DNA from: Actinomycetales bacterium
GTDB taxonomy: Bacteria > Actinomycetota > Actinomycetes > S36-B12
Direction of reading: 5' to 3'
DNA: 55,451 nucleotides
Assembly (NCBI GenBank): GCA_018970025.1
Contig: JAGWXF010000022.1
Coordinates: 1 to 55,451, forward strand
The first letter of the stretch is position 1; each line of letters begins with the position of its first letter. Position numbers and translations under genes: made by a program. This document shows, piece by piece, positions 34,150-42,813 of this stretch. The notes under the pieces are model-generated. The model had not been told where the DNA came from, did not search any database, and saw only the letters and a list, made by a program, of their open reading frames with translations.

Positions 34150-37100
34150 ATGGCCTCTGGCAAGCGCAGGCATGCAAGCCTGCTCGTCACGCTTCTCCTG
34201 ATTGCCGGCGGTCTGGTGACTGCCAAGGTCTTCTCCAATGCCGTGGCGTCTGCCCCGCCGACACCACGCGACCCCGTGGTGCTGTGGTCCGACAACTTCG
34301 AGAACTTCCCGCAGCCCGGGTCCGCCCCCAATGGCGGCCAGGATGGCGTGGCGCCGATGGCGCTCAACTACGGCGGAGTGAAGTACACGAACGCGACCGG
34401 GACGACGTACACCGGTGACTCCCAGTGGCTGAATATCACTGGATGCAATGGCATCGTGCTGTCGTGGCAGGCTCCGAATGCAGCCTGGCCTAATGCCAAC
34501 GGCTGCGAGAACGCCTCAAACTCGCTGCTTAACCTGCGCAAGATGGCGCAAGCGGTCGGCAGCGTGAACGGCACGGGGACGGCGACCAACCACATCGTCG
34601 CGGCCTATACCAACCGAGGATTCAACACCGCTGGGGTCGAGGCCCAGACCGAGCAGCCCATTGCCTTCTCGTCGGTCGCCGCAAATCGCTACTTCACCGC
34701 ATCGGTGTGGGCGACCGCGATGAACTGCAGCGCTGTCAAGCCACGGCTCGTCTTCGAGTACTCCACGGACGGCACCACCTGGACGCCGTTCGGGTCGACG
34801 TACATCGACCCGTGCTCGCTGACGAACGTGGCGAACCAGACGAACTTCCCGGGAATCAACGTCGCGAAGGGCTATGCGAATTCCGGGATCATGCTCCCGG
34901 TCTCGAGCACTCAGATGTACCTGCGCGTGAAGAACGTCCAGACGAATACGGGCGGTGGGAACGACGGCGGATGGGACGACCTGACCCTGTACGAGGCCAC
35001 ACCCGCAATTTCCAAGGAGTTCAGTCCCACATCGATCGACAAGGCAGCGAACCCCAGCGCGTACTCCACGCTGACGTTCACCGTGACCAACACCACCGAC
35101 AAGTCAGCCAAGGCAGGCTGGGAGATCACCGACACGCTGCCGACCGGCCTGACGATCGCTTCGTCGACGACGGGCGGTACGTGTACGCCCAAGACCTTCA
35201 CGGATGGCTCGGGCGGGTCCCTGGGCAGCGGTGACACGAGCGTGAAGATCGTCGGGACGATCCCCTACAACGTCGCGAGCTGCACGGTGACCGTGCAGGT
35301 GACCGGTTCCAGCGATGGCACGTTCACGAATATCCTGGACCCGACGAACCCCAACTACAGCGCCTCCAGTGTGAAGGGCCTGCTGCCCGAGGGCAGCGCG
35401 TCCCTGACCATCACCGGCGCAACTCCCTCAACGGTGGCGCTGACGTATGACTGCACCAGCGGGACTGGGTCGACGGCGGGGACAACGGCGGCGCCGGGGA
35501 CGTCAGTGACGGTTGCGGCTGGCACGGGTTGCACGAAGCAGGGCGCCACCTTCCTGGGCTGGAGTACGTCGCCGAATGGCTCGGGAACGCTCGTGAACCC
35601 GGGTGACCCATTGACCCTGAATGCGAACACCACGCTGTATGCGGTGTGGTCGCCCCCGTCCGCGACCAATGACACGTACACGACCCCCTACAACACGCCC
35701 TTGACGGTTCCGGCCAATACGGGCGTGCTGGCAAACGACAGTGGTTCGGGGATCACGAGGACGTCGAATACCCAGCCGCCGAACGGCACCGTCACCATGA
35801 ACCCGGACGGCTCCTTCACCTACACGCCGAACCCGGGTTTCTCGGGTCAGGACTGCTGGAACTACACCATCACCGAGGCGGGGCAAAACCCAGCCACGGC
35901 CACGGCCCAGTCCTGCGTGACGGTCGGTTCCCCCGCGCCGAGTGCTCCGGTTGCGAGCAATGACACGTACACGACCCCTTACCAGACTCCCAAGGTCGTT
36001 CCGGCCAATGCGGGTGTGCTCGCCAACGACACCGGTACGGGGATCACGGTGACGTCGAATACCCAGCCGCCGAACGGCACCGTCGCCATGAATCCGGACG
36101 GCTCCTACACCTACACGCCCGACCCGGGCTTCTCAGGGCAGGACTGCTGGAACTACACCATCACCGACAACGCAAGCCAGACCGCCACGGCCCAGTCCTG
36201 CGTGACGGTCGCGCCACCGGGGGCTCCGACTGCGAGCAATGACTCGTACACGACTCCGTATCAGACGCCCAAGACGGTTCCGGCCAATGCGGGCTTGCTG
36301 GCCAACGACACCGGCACGCAGATCACGGTGACGTCGAATACCCAGCCGCCGAACGGCACCGTCACCGTGAACCAGGACGGCTCCTTCACCTACACGCCGA
36401 ACCCGGGCTTCTCAGGTCAGGACTGCTGGAACTACACCATCACCGACAACGCAAGCCAGACCGCCACGGCCCAGTCCTGCGTGACGGTTGGATCCCCGAC
36501 GCCGCCGGCACCTGCTCCGGCGCCGCCAGCCCCGGCGCCGGCTGATCCGTCGACGCCGGCGCCCGCTCCGGCTCCGCCGGCGCCAGTGACACCGGCGCAG
36601 GCTCCCCCGGGCCCGGTCGCGGTGGACGACGCGGCGACGACGATGATGAACACGCCGGTGAGCGTGAACGCGGCGGCGAATGACACCTATCCGGCGGGGT
36701 CGGTGTTCACGCAGACGTCGAGCCCGGCGAACGGGACAGTCGCCTGGAACGCGAACGGGTCGTACACGTACACCCCGAACCCGGGCTTCACGGGTGTTGA
36801 CACGTTCACCTACAAGGTGTGCATGCCGGCGCCGAACCAGGCTCGGTGCGCGTCGGCGACGGAGCGGATCACGGTGGGGGAGCCGGAGCCGAAGGCGGCC
36901 CCGCAGAACCTGAAGGTCGGGCCGGGGTCGACTCGGCCGCTGACGTACCGGCCGGTCGGGCTGTCGACGCCGGCCACGGGATCGAACCTGAAGCCGGGGT
37001 CGGTGGCGATCGCGCAGTACGGGACAGGCCGGTGGCGCAACCGCCTGGTGGTGCCTGGGAAGGGCACCTGGATCCTGAAGGGCACGCAGGTGCAGTTCGT

Positions 37101-37233
37101 GCCGGCCGCTGGGTTCACCGGGCAGACCACGATCAGGTACCGGATCCAGGACCGCAATGGGAAGTGGGCATTCAGCACGCTGACCGCGTCGGCTCCCGCC
37201 ATCCCGACCGATATCACCGGCGGGGTGTTCTGA
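34150..37233 (+). CDS. Giant secreted multidomain surface protein (adhesin-like)
   Basis: The product is 1027 residues from an ATG with GGAG upstream. Order: signal segment (LLVTLLLIAGGLVTAKVFSNAVASA); an N-terminal domain of about 270 residues opening DPVVLWSDNFENF, which looks lectin or jelly-roll-like; a DUF11-like domain (ISKEFSPTSIDKAANPSAY); an InlB-type repeat (GATFLGWSTSPNGSGTL..LYAVW); three nearly identical Ig/cadherin-like modules each with GFSGQDCWNYTIT; a Pro/Ala linker; a fourth module; and a CshA-type fibril domain near the end (GTWILKGTQVQFVPAAGFTG). No LPxTG signal or C-terminal anchor is visible. It probably mediates attachment. Confidence 0.87.
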   Translation: MASGKRRHASLLVTLLLIAGGLVTAKVFSNAVASAPPTPRDPVVLWSDNFENFPQPGSAPNGGQDGVAPMALNYGGVKYTNATGTTYTGDSQWLNITGCNGIVLSWQAPNAAWPNANGCENASNSLLNLRKMAQAVGSVNGTGTATNHIVAAYTNRGFNTAGVEAQTEQPIAFSSVAANRYFTASVWATAMNCSAVKPRLVFEYSTDGTTWTPFGSTYIDPCSLTNVANQTNFPGINVAKGYANSGIMLPVSSTQMYLRVKNVQTNTGGGNDGGWDDLTLYEATPAISKEFSPTSIDKAANPSAYSTLTFTVTNTTDKSAKAGWEITDTLPTGLTIASSTTGGTCTPKTFTDGSGGSLGSGDTSVKIVGTIPYNVASCTVTVQVTGSSDGTFTNILDPTNPNYSASSVKGLLPEGSASLTITGATPSTVALTYDCTSGTGSTAGTTAAPGTSVTVAAGTGCTKQGATFLGWSTSPNGSGTLVNPGDPLTLNANTTLYAVWSPPSATNDTYTTPYNTPLTVPANTGVLANDSGSGITRTSNTQPPNGTVTMNPDGSFTYTPNPGFSGQDCWNYTITEAGQNPATATAQSCVTVGSPAPSAPVASNDTYTTPYQTPKVVPANAGVLANDTGTGITVTSNTQPPNGTVAMNPDGSYTYTPDPGFSGQDCWNYTITDNASQTATAQSCVTVAPPGAPTASNDSYTTPYQTPKTVPANAGLLANDTGTQITVTSNTQPPNGTVTVNQDGSFTYTPNPGFSGQDCWNYTITDNASQTATAQSCVTVGSPTPPAPAPAPPAPAPADPSTPAPAPAPPAPVTPAQAPPGPVAVDDAATTMMNTPVSVNAAANDTYPAGSVFTQTSSPANGTVAWNANGSYTYTPNPGFTGVDTFTYKVCMPAPNQARCASATERITVGEPEPKAAPQNLKVGPGSTRPLTYRPVGLSTPATGSNLKPGSVAIAQYGTGRWRNRLVVPGKGTWILKGTQVQFVPAAGFTGQTTIRYRIQDRNGKWAFSTLTASAPAIPTDITGGVF
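35658..36490 (+). repeat. Three near-identical Ig-like module repeats
   Basis: Copies begin near 35658, 35955 and 36231. The landmark ACGTCGAATACCCAGCC recurs at 35761, 36052 and 36331, spacings of 291 and 279 bp. Long stretches are identical, which suggests recent duplication or conversion within the gene. Confidence 0.85.
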
Positions 37234-37239
37234 CCTGAC

Positions 37240-37282
37240 CCGATGGAGGACGGCGGCTCCCCCAGCCGCTGTCCTCCATCGG
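37240..37282 (+). terminator. Hairpin terminator after the surface protein gene
   Basis: Arms at 37240-37258 and 37264-37282 pair over 19 bp with a single G-T-type mismatch around a five-C loop. It begins 6 bp after the stop codon. No T-tract follows. Confidence 0.75.
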
Positions 37283-37290
37283 GATCAGCC

Positions 37291-37358
37291 GCCTTACCTG
37301 CGCCTTACCGGAGCGTGGCTGCCGGGAAGCCCCCGAGGCCTACCGTGACCAGGTCACG
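37291..37358 (+). promoter_or_regulatory. Candidate promoter region of the cytochrome b5-like gene
   Basis: GCCTTACCTGC and GCCTTACCGGA form an 11-bp-period direct repeat at 37291-37312, the usual layout for OmpR/PhoB-family regulators. TACCGT at 37341-37346 is a -10 candidate. CGTGACC-A-GGTCACG (37344-37358) is a perfect palindrome over the expected start site. Confidence 0.45.
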
Positions 37359-37376
37359 TCAATCGGGAGGTCCATC

Positions 37377-37778
37377 ATGCGTGTCAGGTTCGCGGTCATC
37401 GCCGCCCTGCTGACGATCAGCATCGCCGCTGCGGCACCCGCAGGTGCAGCCGGCAAGGTCTATACCGCGGCCGATGTCGCCAAGCACGCCTCGAGGTCGT
37501 CCTGCTGGACGATCGTCGGGACGGGCGTGTACGACATCACCACCTTCATCACCAGGCATCCCGGCGGTCAGGCCGCCGTCCTGGCGCTGTGCGGCAAGAA
37601 CGGCACGGCCATGTTCGGCAACCAGCATGGCGGGGCCCGGACGCCTACCGCCGTGCTGGCGAGCTATCGCATCGGCAAGCTGAAGGCCACCCGATCCGGG
37701 TCGGCTGGCGTCACGGCGACCCGCCCTTCCGCGGGATCGGCCGGCGGCCGCGATGAGCATGGCCGGGATGACGACTGA
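37377..37778 (+). CDS. Secreted cytochrome b5-like haem-binding protein
   Basis: The product has 133 residues with a signal peptide (VIAALLTISIAAAAPAGAAG). The mature part is a cytochrome b5 fold: VYTAADVAKHASRSSCWTIVGTGVYDITTFITRHPGGQAAVLALCG, where His of HPGG is the first haem ligand. A second His in FGNQHGG is the likely partner. Two Cys (SSCW, ALCG) may pair. The C-terminal tail of about 35 residues is Thr/Ser/Gly-rich and ends acidic. GGGAGG lies before the ATG. Secreted b5 domains in actinobacteria are poorly understood; extracellular electron transfer is one possible role. Confidence 0.82.
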   Translation: MRVRFAVIAALLTISIAAAAPAGAAGKVYTAADVAKHASRSSCWTIVGTGVYDITTFITRHPGGQAAVLALCGKNGTAMFGNQHGGARTPTAVLASYRIGKLKATRSGSAGVTATRPSAGSAGGRDEHGRDDD

Positions 37779-37820
37779 CCTGGCGGCGGTGAGTGCCTCG
37801 ACCACCACAGCCCACCCTGA

Positions 37821-37872
37821 TTAACGCAGAACTGCGATAACATCTGCTAGGGTTATCGCACATACGCGATTA
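37821..37872. promoter_or_regulatory. Twin palindromic operator before the ADP-ribosylglycohydrolase gene
   Basis: Two boxes fit TTATCGCA-N4-TGCGATAA: TTAACGCA-GAAC-TGCGATAA (37821-37840) and TTATCGCA-CATA-CGCGATTA (37853-37872), 32 bp apart. The inner half-sites TGCGATAAC and GTTATCGCA are exact complements. A TAACAT -10 candidate at 37838 overlaps the first box, so repression is likely. The regulator is not identified here. Confidence 0.65.
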
Positions 37873-37884
37873 CTGGAGGTGGAT

Positions 37885-39390
37885 ATGCCGGACGAGATCT
37901 CGCAAGACCGACTCATCGGAGTCCTCGTCGGGGCCGCATGCGCGGACGCCCTGGGCGCCGGCTACGAGTTCGGTGCGCCGCTGGCGGCCGACCAGCCGGT
38001 GACGATGCGCGGCCAGGGAGCATTCGACCCGGGTGAGTGGACGGACGACACCGCGCAGCTGCTGGCCATCGCGATCGCCGCCGCCGACGGGGCGGACCTT
38101 CGAAGGGCTGAAGGTGAGGATGCCGTCGCTGCACTGCTGCAGGAGTGGTACCTGTCGCCAGCCCGGCTCAAGGACATCGGCATCCACTCCGCCGCCGTCT
38201 TCGGGGAGGTGGCCACGGTCTCCACCCTCGGCCTTGCCCAGCGCTTCCGCGAGGTAGCCGGGGCAAAGGAGGCCCGGCGCCCGTCATCGAGCGGCGGCAA
38301 TGGCGCGCTCATGCGCACGGCGGCAGTGGCCATGGACCTGCACGCTGAGCCGGAGGTCATGGTCGACGTCGCCATGCGCCTGGCATCGATGACCCATGCG
38401 GACGACCGGTCGAGCCAGTCCTGCGCGGTGTGGTGCCTGGCGATCCGCGCGGCCCTGCGCGCCGAGAACCCGACCGATATCGACCTCCTCGCGGCGACCG
38501 TGGCAGCGGACATCGTCACCTACCTGCCGGCGCACGCCGCGTACTGGTGCGAGGTTCTCGCCGAGTCATTCGGGACGTCCCCAAGCGACTACTACCGGTA
38601 TCGGCCGCCGAACGGCTACTGCGTGACGACCCTGCGGGCCGCCTGGGCCGCGGTCACCGGAACCCCGGTGCCTGCCGCGCAGCCGGGCCGGCACCTGGCC
38701 CTCGCGGCAGAGGCTGCGGTTCGGGGCGGCGGTGACACCGACACAGTCGCCTGCGTTGCGGGTGCGCTGCTGGGAGCGATGTGGGGGTACTCGGCGGTGC
38801 CCCTGCAGTGGCGCCGGCGGGTCTTCGGCTGGCCTGGCCTGCGCGATGCGGACCTCGTCCGGCTTGGCGATGCGATCCATCGGGGCGGGGTGGATCCCTC
38901 GTCATGGCCCCATGCGTCAAGCCAGGCCTATGGCGGCTGGCCCGGCACCGATGCGCTGGCCGTGCACCCGCTGGACGATGGCGTGGTGCTCGCTGGGATC
39001 GATGCTGCCTGCGGGCGACTGCCGATCCCGGGGGCGCCGATCGAGGCCGTGGTCTCGCTCTGCCGAGTGGGGACGTCCGACCTCGATCACCTTGGCCTGC
39101 ACCCGGCGGATCGCCTCGAGGTGCGCCTCGTCGACGCCGGCCCGGAGGCCAACCCGCACCTGGGGCTGGTGATGGAGCAGGCCGCCGATGCCGTGGCCGC
39201 CTACCGAGCCGAGGGCAAGCGGGTGCTGCTGCACTGCGTCGCTGCCCAGTCGCGAACGCCGTCGGTGGCCGCGCTCTATGCCGTTCGGCACCTGGGGGTG
39301 TCGCCTGCGCAGGCGCTGACACAGGTCTGCGACGTGCTGCCGGCCGCATCGCCGCACCCTGGCCTCGCTGCAGTCGTCAGCAACGCCTAG
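37885..39390 (+). CDS. ADP-ribosylglycohydrolase fused to a tyrosine/dual-specificity phosphatase domain
   Basis: The product is 501 residues, with GGAGGT before the ATG. Residues 1-320 are an ADP-ribosylglycohydrolase: LIGVLVGAACADALGAGYEFG, EWTDDTAQLLAIA (Mg-binding Thr-Asp-Asp), SGGNGALMRTAAVA and GGGDTDTVACVAGALLGA. A spacer (WPGTDALAVHPLDDGVVLAGI) leads into a phosphatase-like domain. Its HCVAAQSRTPSVAALY matches the HCx5R loop with catalytic Cys and Arg. The enzyme could remove ADP-ribose from protein, nucleic acid or small molecules, and the second domain a phosphate. It is single-gene, under the twin operator. Confidence 0.88.
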   Translation: MPDEISQDRLIGVLVGAACADALGAGYEFGAPLAADQPVTMRGQGAFDPGEWTDDTAQLLAIAIAAADGADLRRAEGEDAVAALLQEWYLSPARLKDIGIHSAAVFGEVATVSTLGLAQRFREVAGAKEARRPSSSGGNGALMRTAAVAMDLHAEPEVMVDVAMRLASMTHADDRSSQSCAVWCLAIRAALRAENPTDIDLLAATVAADIVTYLPAHAAYWCEVLAESFGTSPSDYYRYRPPNGYCVTTLRAAWAAVTGTPVPAAQPGRHLALAAEAAVRGGGDTDTVACVAGALLGAMWGYSAVPLQWRRRVFGWPGLRDADLVRLGDAIHRGGVDPSSWPHASSQAYGGWPGTDALAVHPLDDGVVLAGIDAACGRLPIPGAPIEAVVSLCRVGTSDLDHLGLHPADRLEVRLVDAGPEANPHLGLVMEQAADAVAAYRAEGKRVLLHCVAAQSRTPSVAALYAVRHLGVSPAQALTQVCDVLPAASPHPGLAAVVSNA

Positions 39391-39462
39391 CAGCGCGTGG
39401 GCTCACGGCACGCGTATCGTCAATCGACCCCGCCTGGGAACGAAGTCGTGCACAATGCGCGG

Positions 39463-41256
39463 GTGCCAGGGCTCAGCAGGCGTGCGCTCATCGGGACGCT
39501 GGCGGGACTCTCGGCCACCTGGCTGCTGCCGCGCGATGCCCTCGGCTCGCGCCTATCGCAGACCCTCGTGCCCGGCACTGCTCCCACCACCCTCGATCAG
39601 ACGATCCGGATCGGAGCCACTGCGCAGGGGAGCTATCGAGTGCTCGCCGCCGGGCCAGGAGAGCGGTACATCCCGCGAGTTGACCTGACGGGCGTCGCCC
39701 CGAGCCCGGCCCGTATCGGGCAGCGCCGGTCGCTGTTCTACTGCGGGCACTTCTCCGACATCCACATCATCGATGCGCAGAGCCCAGGCCGGCTGGAGCC
39801 GCTGATCGCCTTCGACCACTCCCTGTTCGGCGGTGCCTTCCGGCCCCACGACCCGCTGACCACGCATGTCGGCGCCGCCATGGTGCGCAGCGTCGCCGAT
39901 GCCCGCTTCTCGCCACTGACCGGGGCGCCGCTGGCAGCCGCCTTCGTCACCGGCGACAGCGCCGACCAGCTCAGCGAGCTGGAGACGCGCTGGTATATCC
40001 AGCTGCTGGACGGCACCCCGTTCGTCCCGAACTCCGGAGCACCGGACGTCTATGAGGGGGTGCAGGCCTGGTCGGAGACGTACTGGGCGTACCACCCCGA
40101 CGATCCCGCCGGCGACTGGTTCGGCGACTACGGGTTCCCGCAGGTGCCTGGCATGCTCGAGGCTGCCGTCACCCAGACGGTCGACAGCGGCGGCCTCCCG
40201 AGCCCCTGGTACACCGTGTACGGCAATCACGACACGCTTTATATGGGGACGTTCGCCGTCCCAGCCGCCCTGAAGCAGTTCGCCGTGGGCCAGCACAAGT
40301 ACTACGACTGGCTGGCCCTGGGGCTGGGGTACGTGCAGGGCTGGGCCGCCGACATCACGGCGATGGGCCGGGCCTGGAATGCGGCATCGACGAACATCGG
40401 CGCGCTCTACGGCAGTCGGAGGGTCACCCCGGATCCCGCGCGCAAGCTCCTCGAGCAGAGGGCCTTCATGCAGGCCCACTTCTCCACGAGCACGAATCCT
40501 GGGCCGGTCGGCCACGGATTCACCCAGGAGAACCTGGCATCGGGCCGCACCTACTGGAGTGCGGACGTCGGGCCCTTGATGCGCGTGTTCGGGCTGAACA
40601 CCTGCAACCAGATCGCCGGACCAGACGGCGCCGTTCCCGAGGAGCAGTTCGAGTGGCTGCGCGAGGGGCTGGCCCAGGCGGGCCGCGACGGCCGGCTGTG
40701 CTTCGTCCTCAGCCACCACAACTCGCTCACCCTGGAGAACGATGCCCAGCTGGCGACGAATCCGCAGCGTCTGGTCCACGCGGAGGAGCTCATCGCGCTG
40801 CTGGCCAGCAACTCGTGCGTGATCGCCTGGCTCAATGGCCATACCCACAACAACACGATCATCGCCCATCCTCGTCCCGATGGAACCCCGGGCGGCTTCT
40901 GGGAGATCACCACCGCCTCGTGCATCGACTTCCCGCAGCAGCAGCAGGTGCTGGAGGTCATCGACAATCGGGACGGGACGCTGAGCATCTTCACCACGGT
41001 CCTGGATCATGCGTCGCCGACCGAGTGGGACGGTGACCTGAGCGCGACCGGCCTGGCCAGCCTGAGCCGGCAGCTGTCTGCCAACGACTGGGTCGAGTCG
41101 CCGACCATGCGGATCGGCTCCCCACTGGATCGCAATACCGAGCTGCTCCTGCCGGCGCCGTTCGACCTGAGCCGCATCACGGACGCGGCGATCGAGCAGG
41201 CGCAGGCAGCTGACCAGGCACGCATCATGGCGTGGGAGAGCGGGTGGCCGACATGA
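39463..41256 (+). CDS. Metallophosphoesterase (TIGR03767-like), Tat-type signal
   Basis: The product is 597 residues from the chosen GTG start. The N-terminus SRRALIGTLAGLSATWLLP is a twin-arginine-like export signal. Metal motifs: CGHFSDIHIID, FVTGDSADQL, YGNHDTL, LSHHNSL and NGHTHNNT, the full calcineurin-type set. It resembles the TIGR03767 family of actinobacterial metallophosphoesterases; its substrate is unknown. The frame extends upstream to 39397. I prefer 39463 because CACAAT stands six bases before that GTG, the leaderless spacing, and it puts the RR at residues 5-6. It overlaps the lipoprotein gene as ATGA. Confidence 0.85.
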   Translation: MPGLSRRALIGTLAGLSATWLLPRDALGSRLSQTLVPGTAPTTLDQTIRIGATAQGSYRVLAAGPGERYIPRVDLTGVAPSPARIGQRRSLFYCGHFSDIHIIDAQSPGRLEPLIAFDHSLFGGAFRPHDPLTTHVGAAMVRSVADARFSPLTGAPLAAAFVTGDSADQLSELETRWYIQLLDGTPFVPNSGAPDVYEGVQAWSETYWAYHPDDPAGDWFGDYGFPQVPGMLEAAVTQTVDSGGLPSPWYTVYGNHDTLYMGTFAVPAALKQFAVGQHKYYDWLALGLGYVQGWAADITAMGRAWNAASTNIGALYGSRRVTPDPARKLLEQRAFMQAHFSTSTNPGPVGHGFTQENLASGRTYWSADVGPLMRVFGLNTCNQIAGPDGAVPEEQFEWLREGLAQAGRDGRLCFVLSHHNSLTLENDAQLATNPQRLVHAEELIALLASNSCVIAWLNGHTHNNTIIAHPRPDGTPGGFWEITTASCIDFPQQQQVLEVIDNRDGTLSIFTTVLDHASPTEWDGDLSATGLASLSRQLSANDWVESPTMRIGSPLDRNTELLLPAPFDLSRITDAAIEQAQAADQARIMAWESGWPT

Positions 41257-41609
41257 CGGTTTGCTCCCGCATCACAGCCGTGGCGTGCGCCGCGGCCGTG
41301 GCACTCACGGCGGCAGGATGCGCCAGCCAGATCAGCGCCCTGGCACCCGTCAGCGGTGACAACACCTTCAAGGTGCGCACGGCGACGATCGATGTCCTGC
41401 TGCGCGAGGGCTACGCCCTGAAGATCGTGCCGACGTGCGCCCAGCAGGCGCAGGCCGTTGTCTGCGAGGGCACCACCATGGACGACGCAAGGATCACCGT
41501 GACGGCCCCCGGGAAGGGCTCGACGACCATGTCCGTCATGGTGGGCGATGAGGTCGTCTATGACGGCTCGGTGCAGGAGATCGTCGATGCCGCTGCGGGG
41601 CAGTCGTGA
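41253..41609 (+). CDS. Putative lipoprotein, DUF4333-like
   Basis: The product has 118 residues. Signal: ITAVACAAAVALTAAGC with lipobox Cys in TAAGC. The mature domain (TFKVRTATIDVLLREGYALKIVPTCAQQAQAVVCEGTTMDDARITVTAPG) has two Cys and the strand order of small DUF4333-type lipoproteins. It is translationally coupled at both ends (ATGA with the phosphoesterase, GTGA with the membrane protein), so the three form one operon at the cell surface. Confidence 0.65.
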   Translation: MTVCSRITAVACAAAVALTAAGCASQISALAPVSGDNTFKVRTATIDVLLREGYALKIVPTCAQQAQAVVCEGTTMDDARITVTAPGKGSTTMSVMVGDEVVYDGSVQEIVDAAAGQS

Positions 41610-42310
41610 CCCCGCCCTATCGCATCTCGTCCCTGGCCTTTGCCTTCGTGCGGATGTGGCGGGCCTGGCGCGTGCTCATCCCGGTGATCGTGCTCAACGC
41701 CGTGATCCAGGCGCTCCTCATCTGGCCCGCCTTCACCTATGGCTCCGGGGTGTGGGTGCCCGCATCCGCGGTCATCAGCGCCATCGCGCTGGCGGCGAGC
41801 TTCGCCCTTGCTGCCGCGTCGGCCCTGCGGGTTGCCGATGGGCCTGTTCGGTGGGCTGACATCACGACTGAGCTGCGCCTGAATGCCCTCAGGTACCTGA
41901 TCTGGACCGTCATCTGGGGCGTCGCCGTGGCGATCGGCTTCGCGCTATACGTCCTGCCCGGCGTGATCGTGATCGCGGCGACGCCCTTCCTGGCACTCGC
42001 GGTGCTCGATGGCCAGGCCAGGCCGCTGCGAGCGAACGTCTCGGTGCTGCGTGCCTGCCTCGGCCGCTGGCTCATCACCATCCTGCTGGTCGTGGTGGTC
42101 GGGGTCGTGTGCTGGAACCTCTCTGGATTCGCCGCATTCTTCCTGCGAGGCCCGTTCGCAACGCTGCTGGTCTGGCTCGTCGGTGGCTGGCTCATCGCGT
42201 GGTTCACCACAGCGTTCGCGCTGATCTACCGTCTTGCGGTCACCCACCGCCTCGCCCTGACCTATCGATACACGACGCCGGGCTCGTCAGCGATCTCGCG
42301 GCGCAGCTGA
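41606..42310 (+). CDS. Six-helix membrane protein
   Basis: The product is 234 residues from a GTG start. Hydrophobic segments include VLIPVIVLNAVIQALLIWPAF, AVISAIALAASFALAAASALRV, LIWTVIWGVAVAIGFALYVLPGVIVIAATPFLALAVL, WLITILLVVVVGVVCWNLSGF and FATLLVWLVGGWLIAWFTTAFALIY. The pattern WADITTELRLNALRYL..PFLALAVLDG resembles YciC/glycerophosphodiesterase-type membrane domains. Function is unknown. It ends the operon with the metallophosphoesterase and lipoprotein. Confidence 0.68.
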   Translation: MTPPYRISSLAFAFVRMWRAWRVLIPVIVLNAVIQALLIWPAFTYGSGVWVPASAVISAIALAASFALAAASALRVADGPVRWADITTELRLNALRYLIWTVIWGVAVAIGFALYVLPGVIVIAATPFLALAVLDGQARPLRANVSVLRACLGRWLITILLVVVVGVVCWNLSGFAAFFLRGPFATLLVWLVGGWLIAWFTTAFALIYRLAVTHRLALTYRYTTPGSSAISRRS

Positions 42311-42403
42311 GGGAACTCGATCCCTGAGCCTCGACGTTGCTGCTCGCAGCAGGTGCTCGAGTTCCTCGCGCCTCACGACTGATCCCTGGTCGGACGGGGG
42401 CTG
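42311..42403. other. Gap with a short hairpin
   Basis: There is no gene here. TGCTGC-TC-GCAGCA follows the stop at about 25 bp and may act as a weak terminator for the upstream operon. The stretch marks the change from intact operons to decayed accessory DNA. Confidence 0.4.
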
Positions 42404-42631
42404 TTACGGCCGGTAGGGCTGTTCGTGGACGGCGTGGCCGAGGACGAGCTTGGCGACAGAGAGGTACGTCAGCCACTGCCAGCCCGCGGGAGCAGGCCAC
42501 GCGAGCGCAGCAATCACCGCGAGGGCGAAGAACGCCATTGCCCAAGGGCGCTGCAGGTAGAGCGGCATCAGCCGATCGAGGACGACGACGCTCGCGAGCA
42601 TGGCGATGTACCAGCAGGGCGGTTCGCTGTC
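42404..42631 (-). pseudogene. C-terminal remnant of a membrane protein
   Basis: The minus-strand frame reads PPCWYIAMLASVVVLDRL, then a helix (WAMAFFALAVIAALAWPA) and the end YLSVAKLVLGHAVHEQPYRP. The hydrophobic content and end look like the last two helices of a longer membrane protein. An in-frame TGA lies just upstream at 42632-42634 and no start with a ribosome-binding site is visible. The 5' part appears lost, and no matching upstream frame is seen between 42632 and 42813. A genuine 65-residue protein from the internal ATG is a weaker alternative. Confidence 0.45.
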
Positions 42632-42813
42632 TCAAGCTCGCCAGGGCGACCGCCTGTGACACGGCGGGAACCGCGAAGGGAACGGTGCTTGGCTTCAGCG
42701 CCGAGACCAAATCGCGTGGTTCGACTGCGTGCGACTCTCGATCCAAGACGGCGTCGTCGGGTCGGAATCGACGACGCTGGGGCATGAATCCTTCCGATGG
42801 GTGACGAAGCGAG

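Noticed and set aside
35658..36490. Repeat array considered as CRISPR
   Set aside because: Units are about 280 bp, lie in frame in a coding sequence and encode Ig-like modules; there are no short spacers.
36500..37233. LPxTG or similar wall-sorting signal at the end of the surface protein
   Set aside because: No LPxTG, hydrophobic helix or basic tail is present in the last 250 residues.
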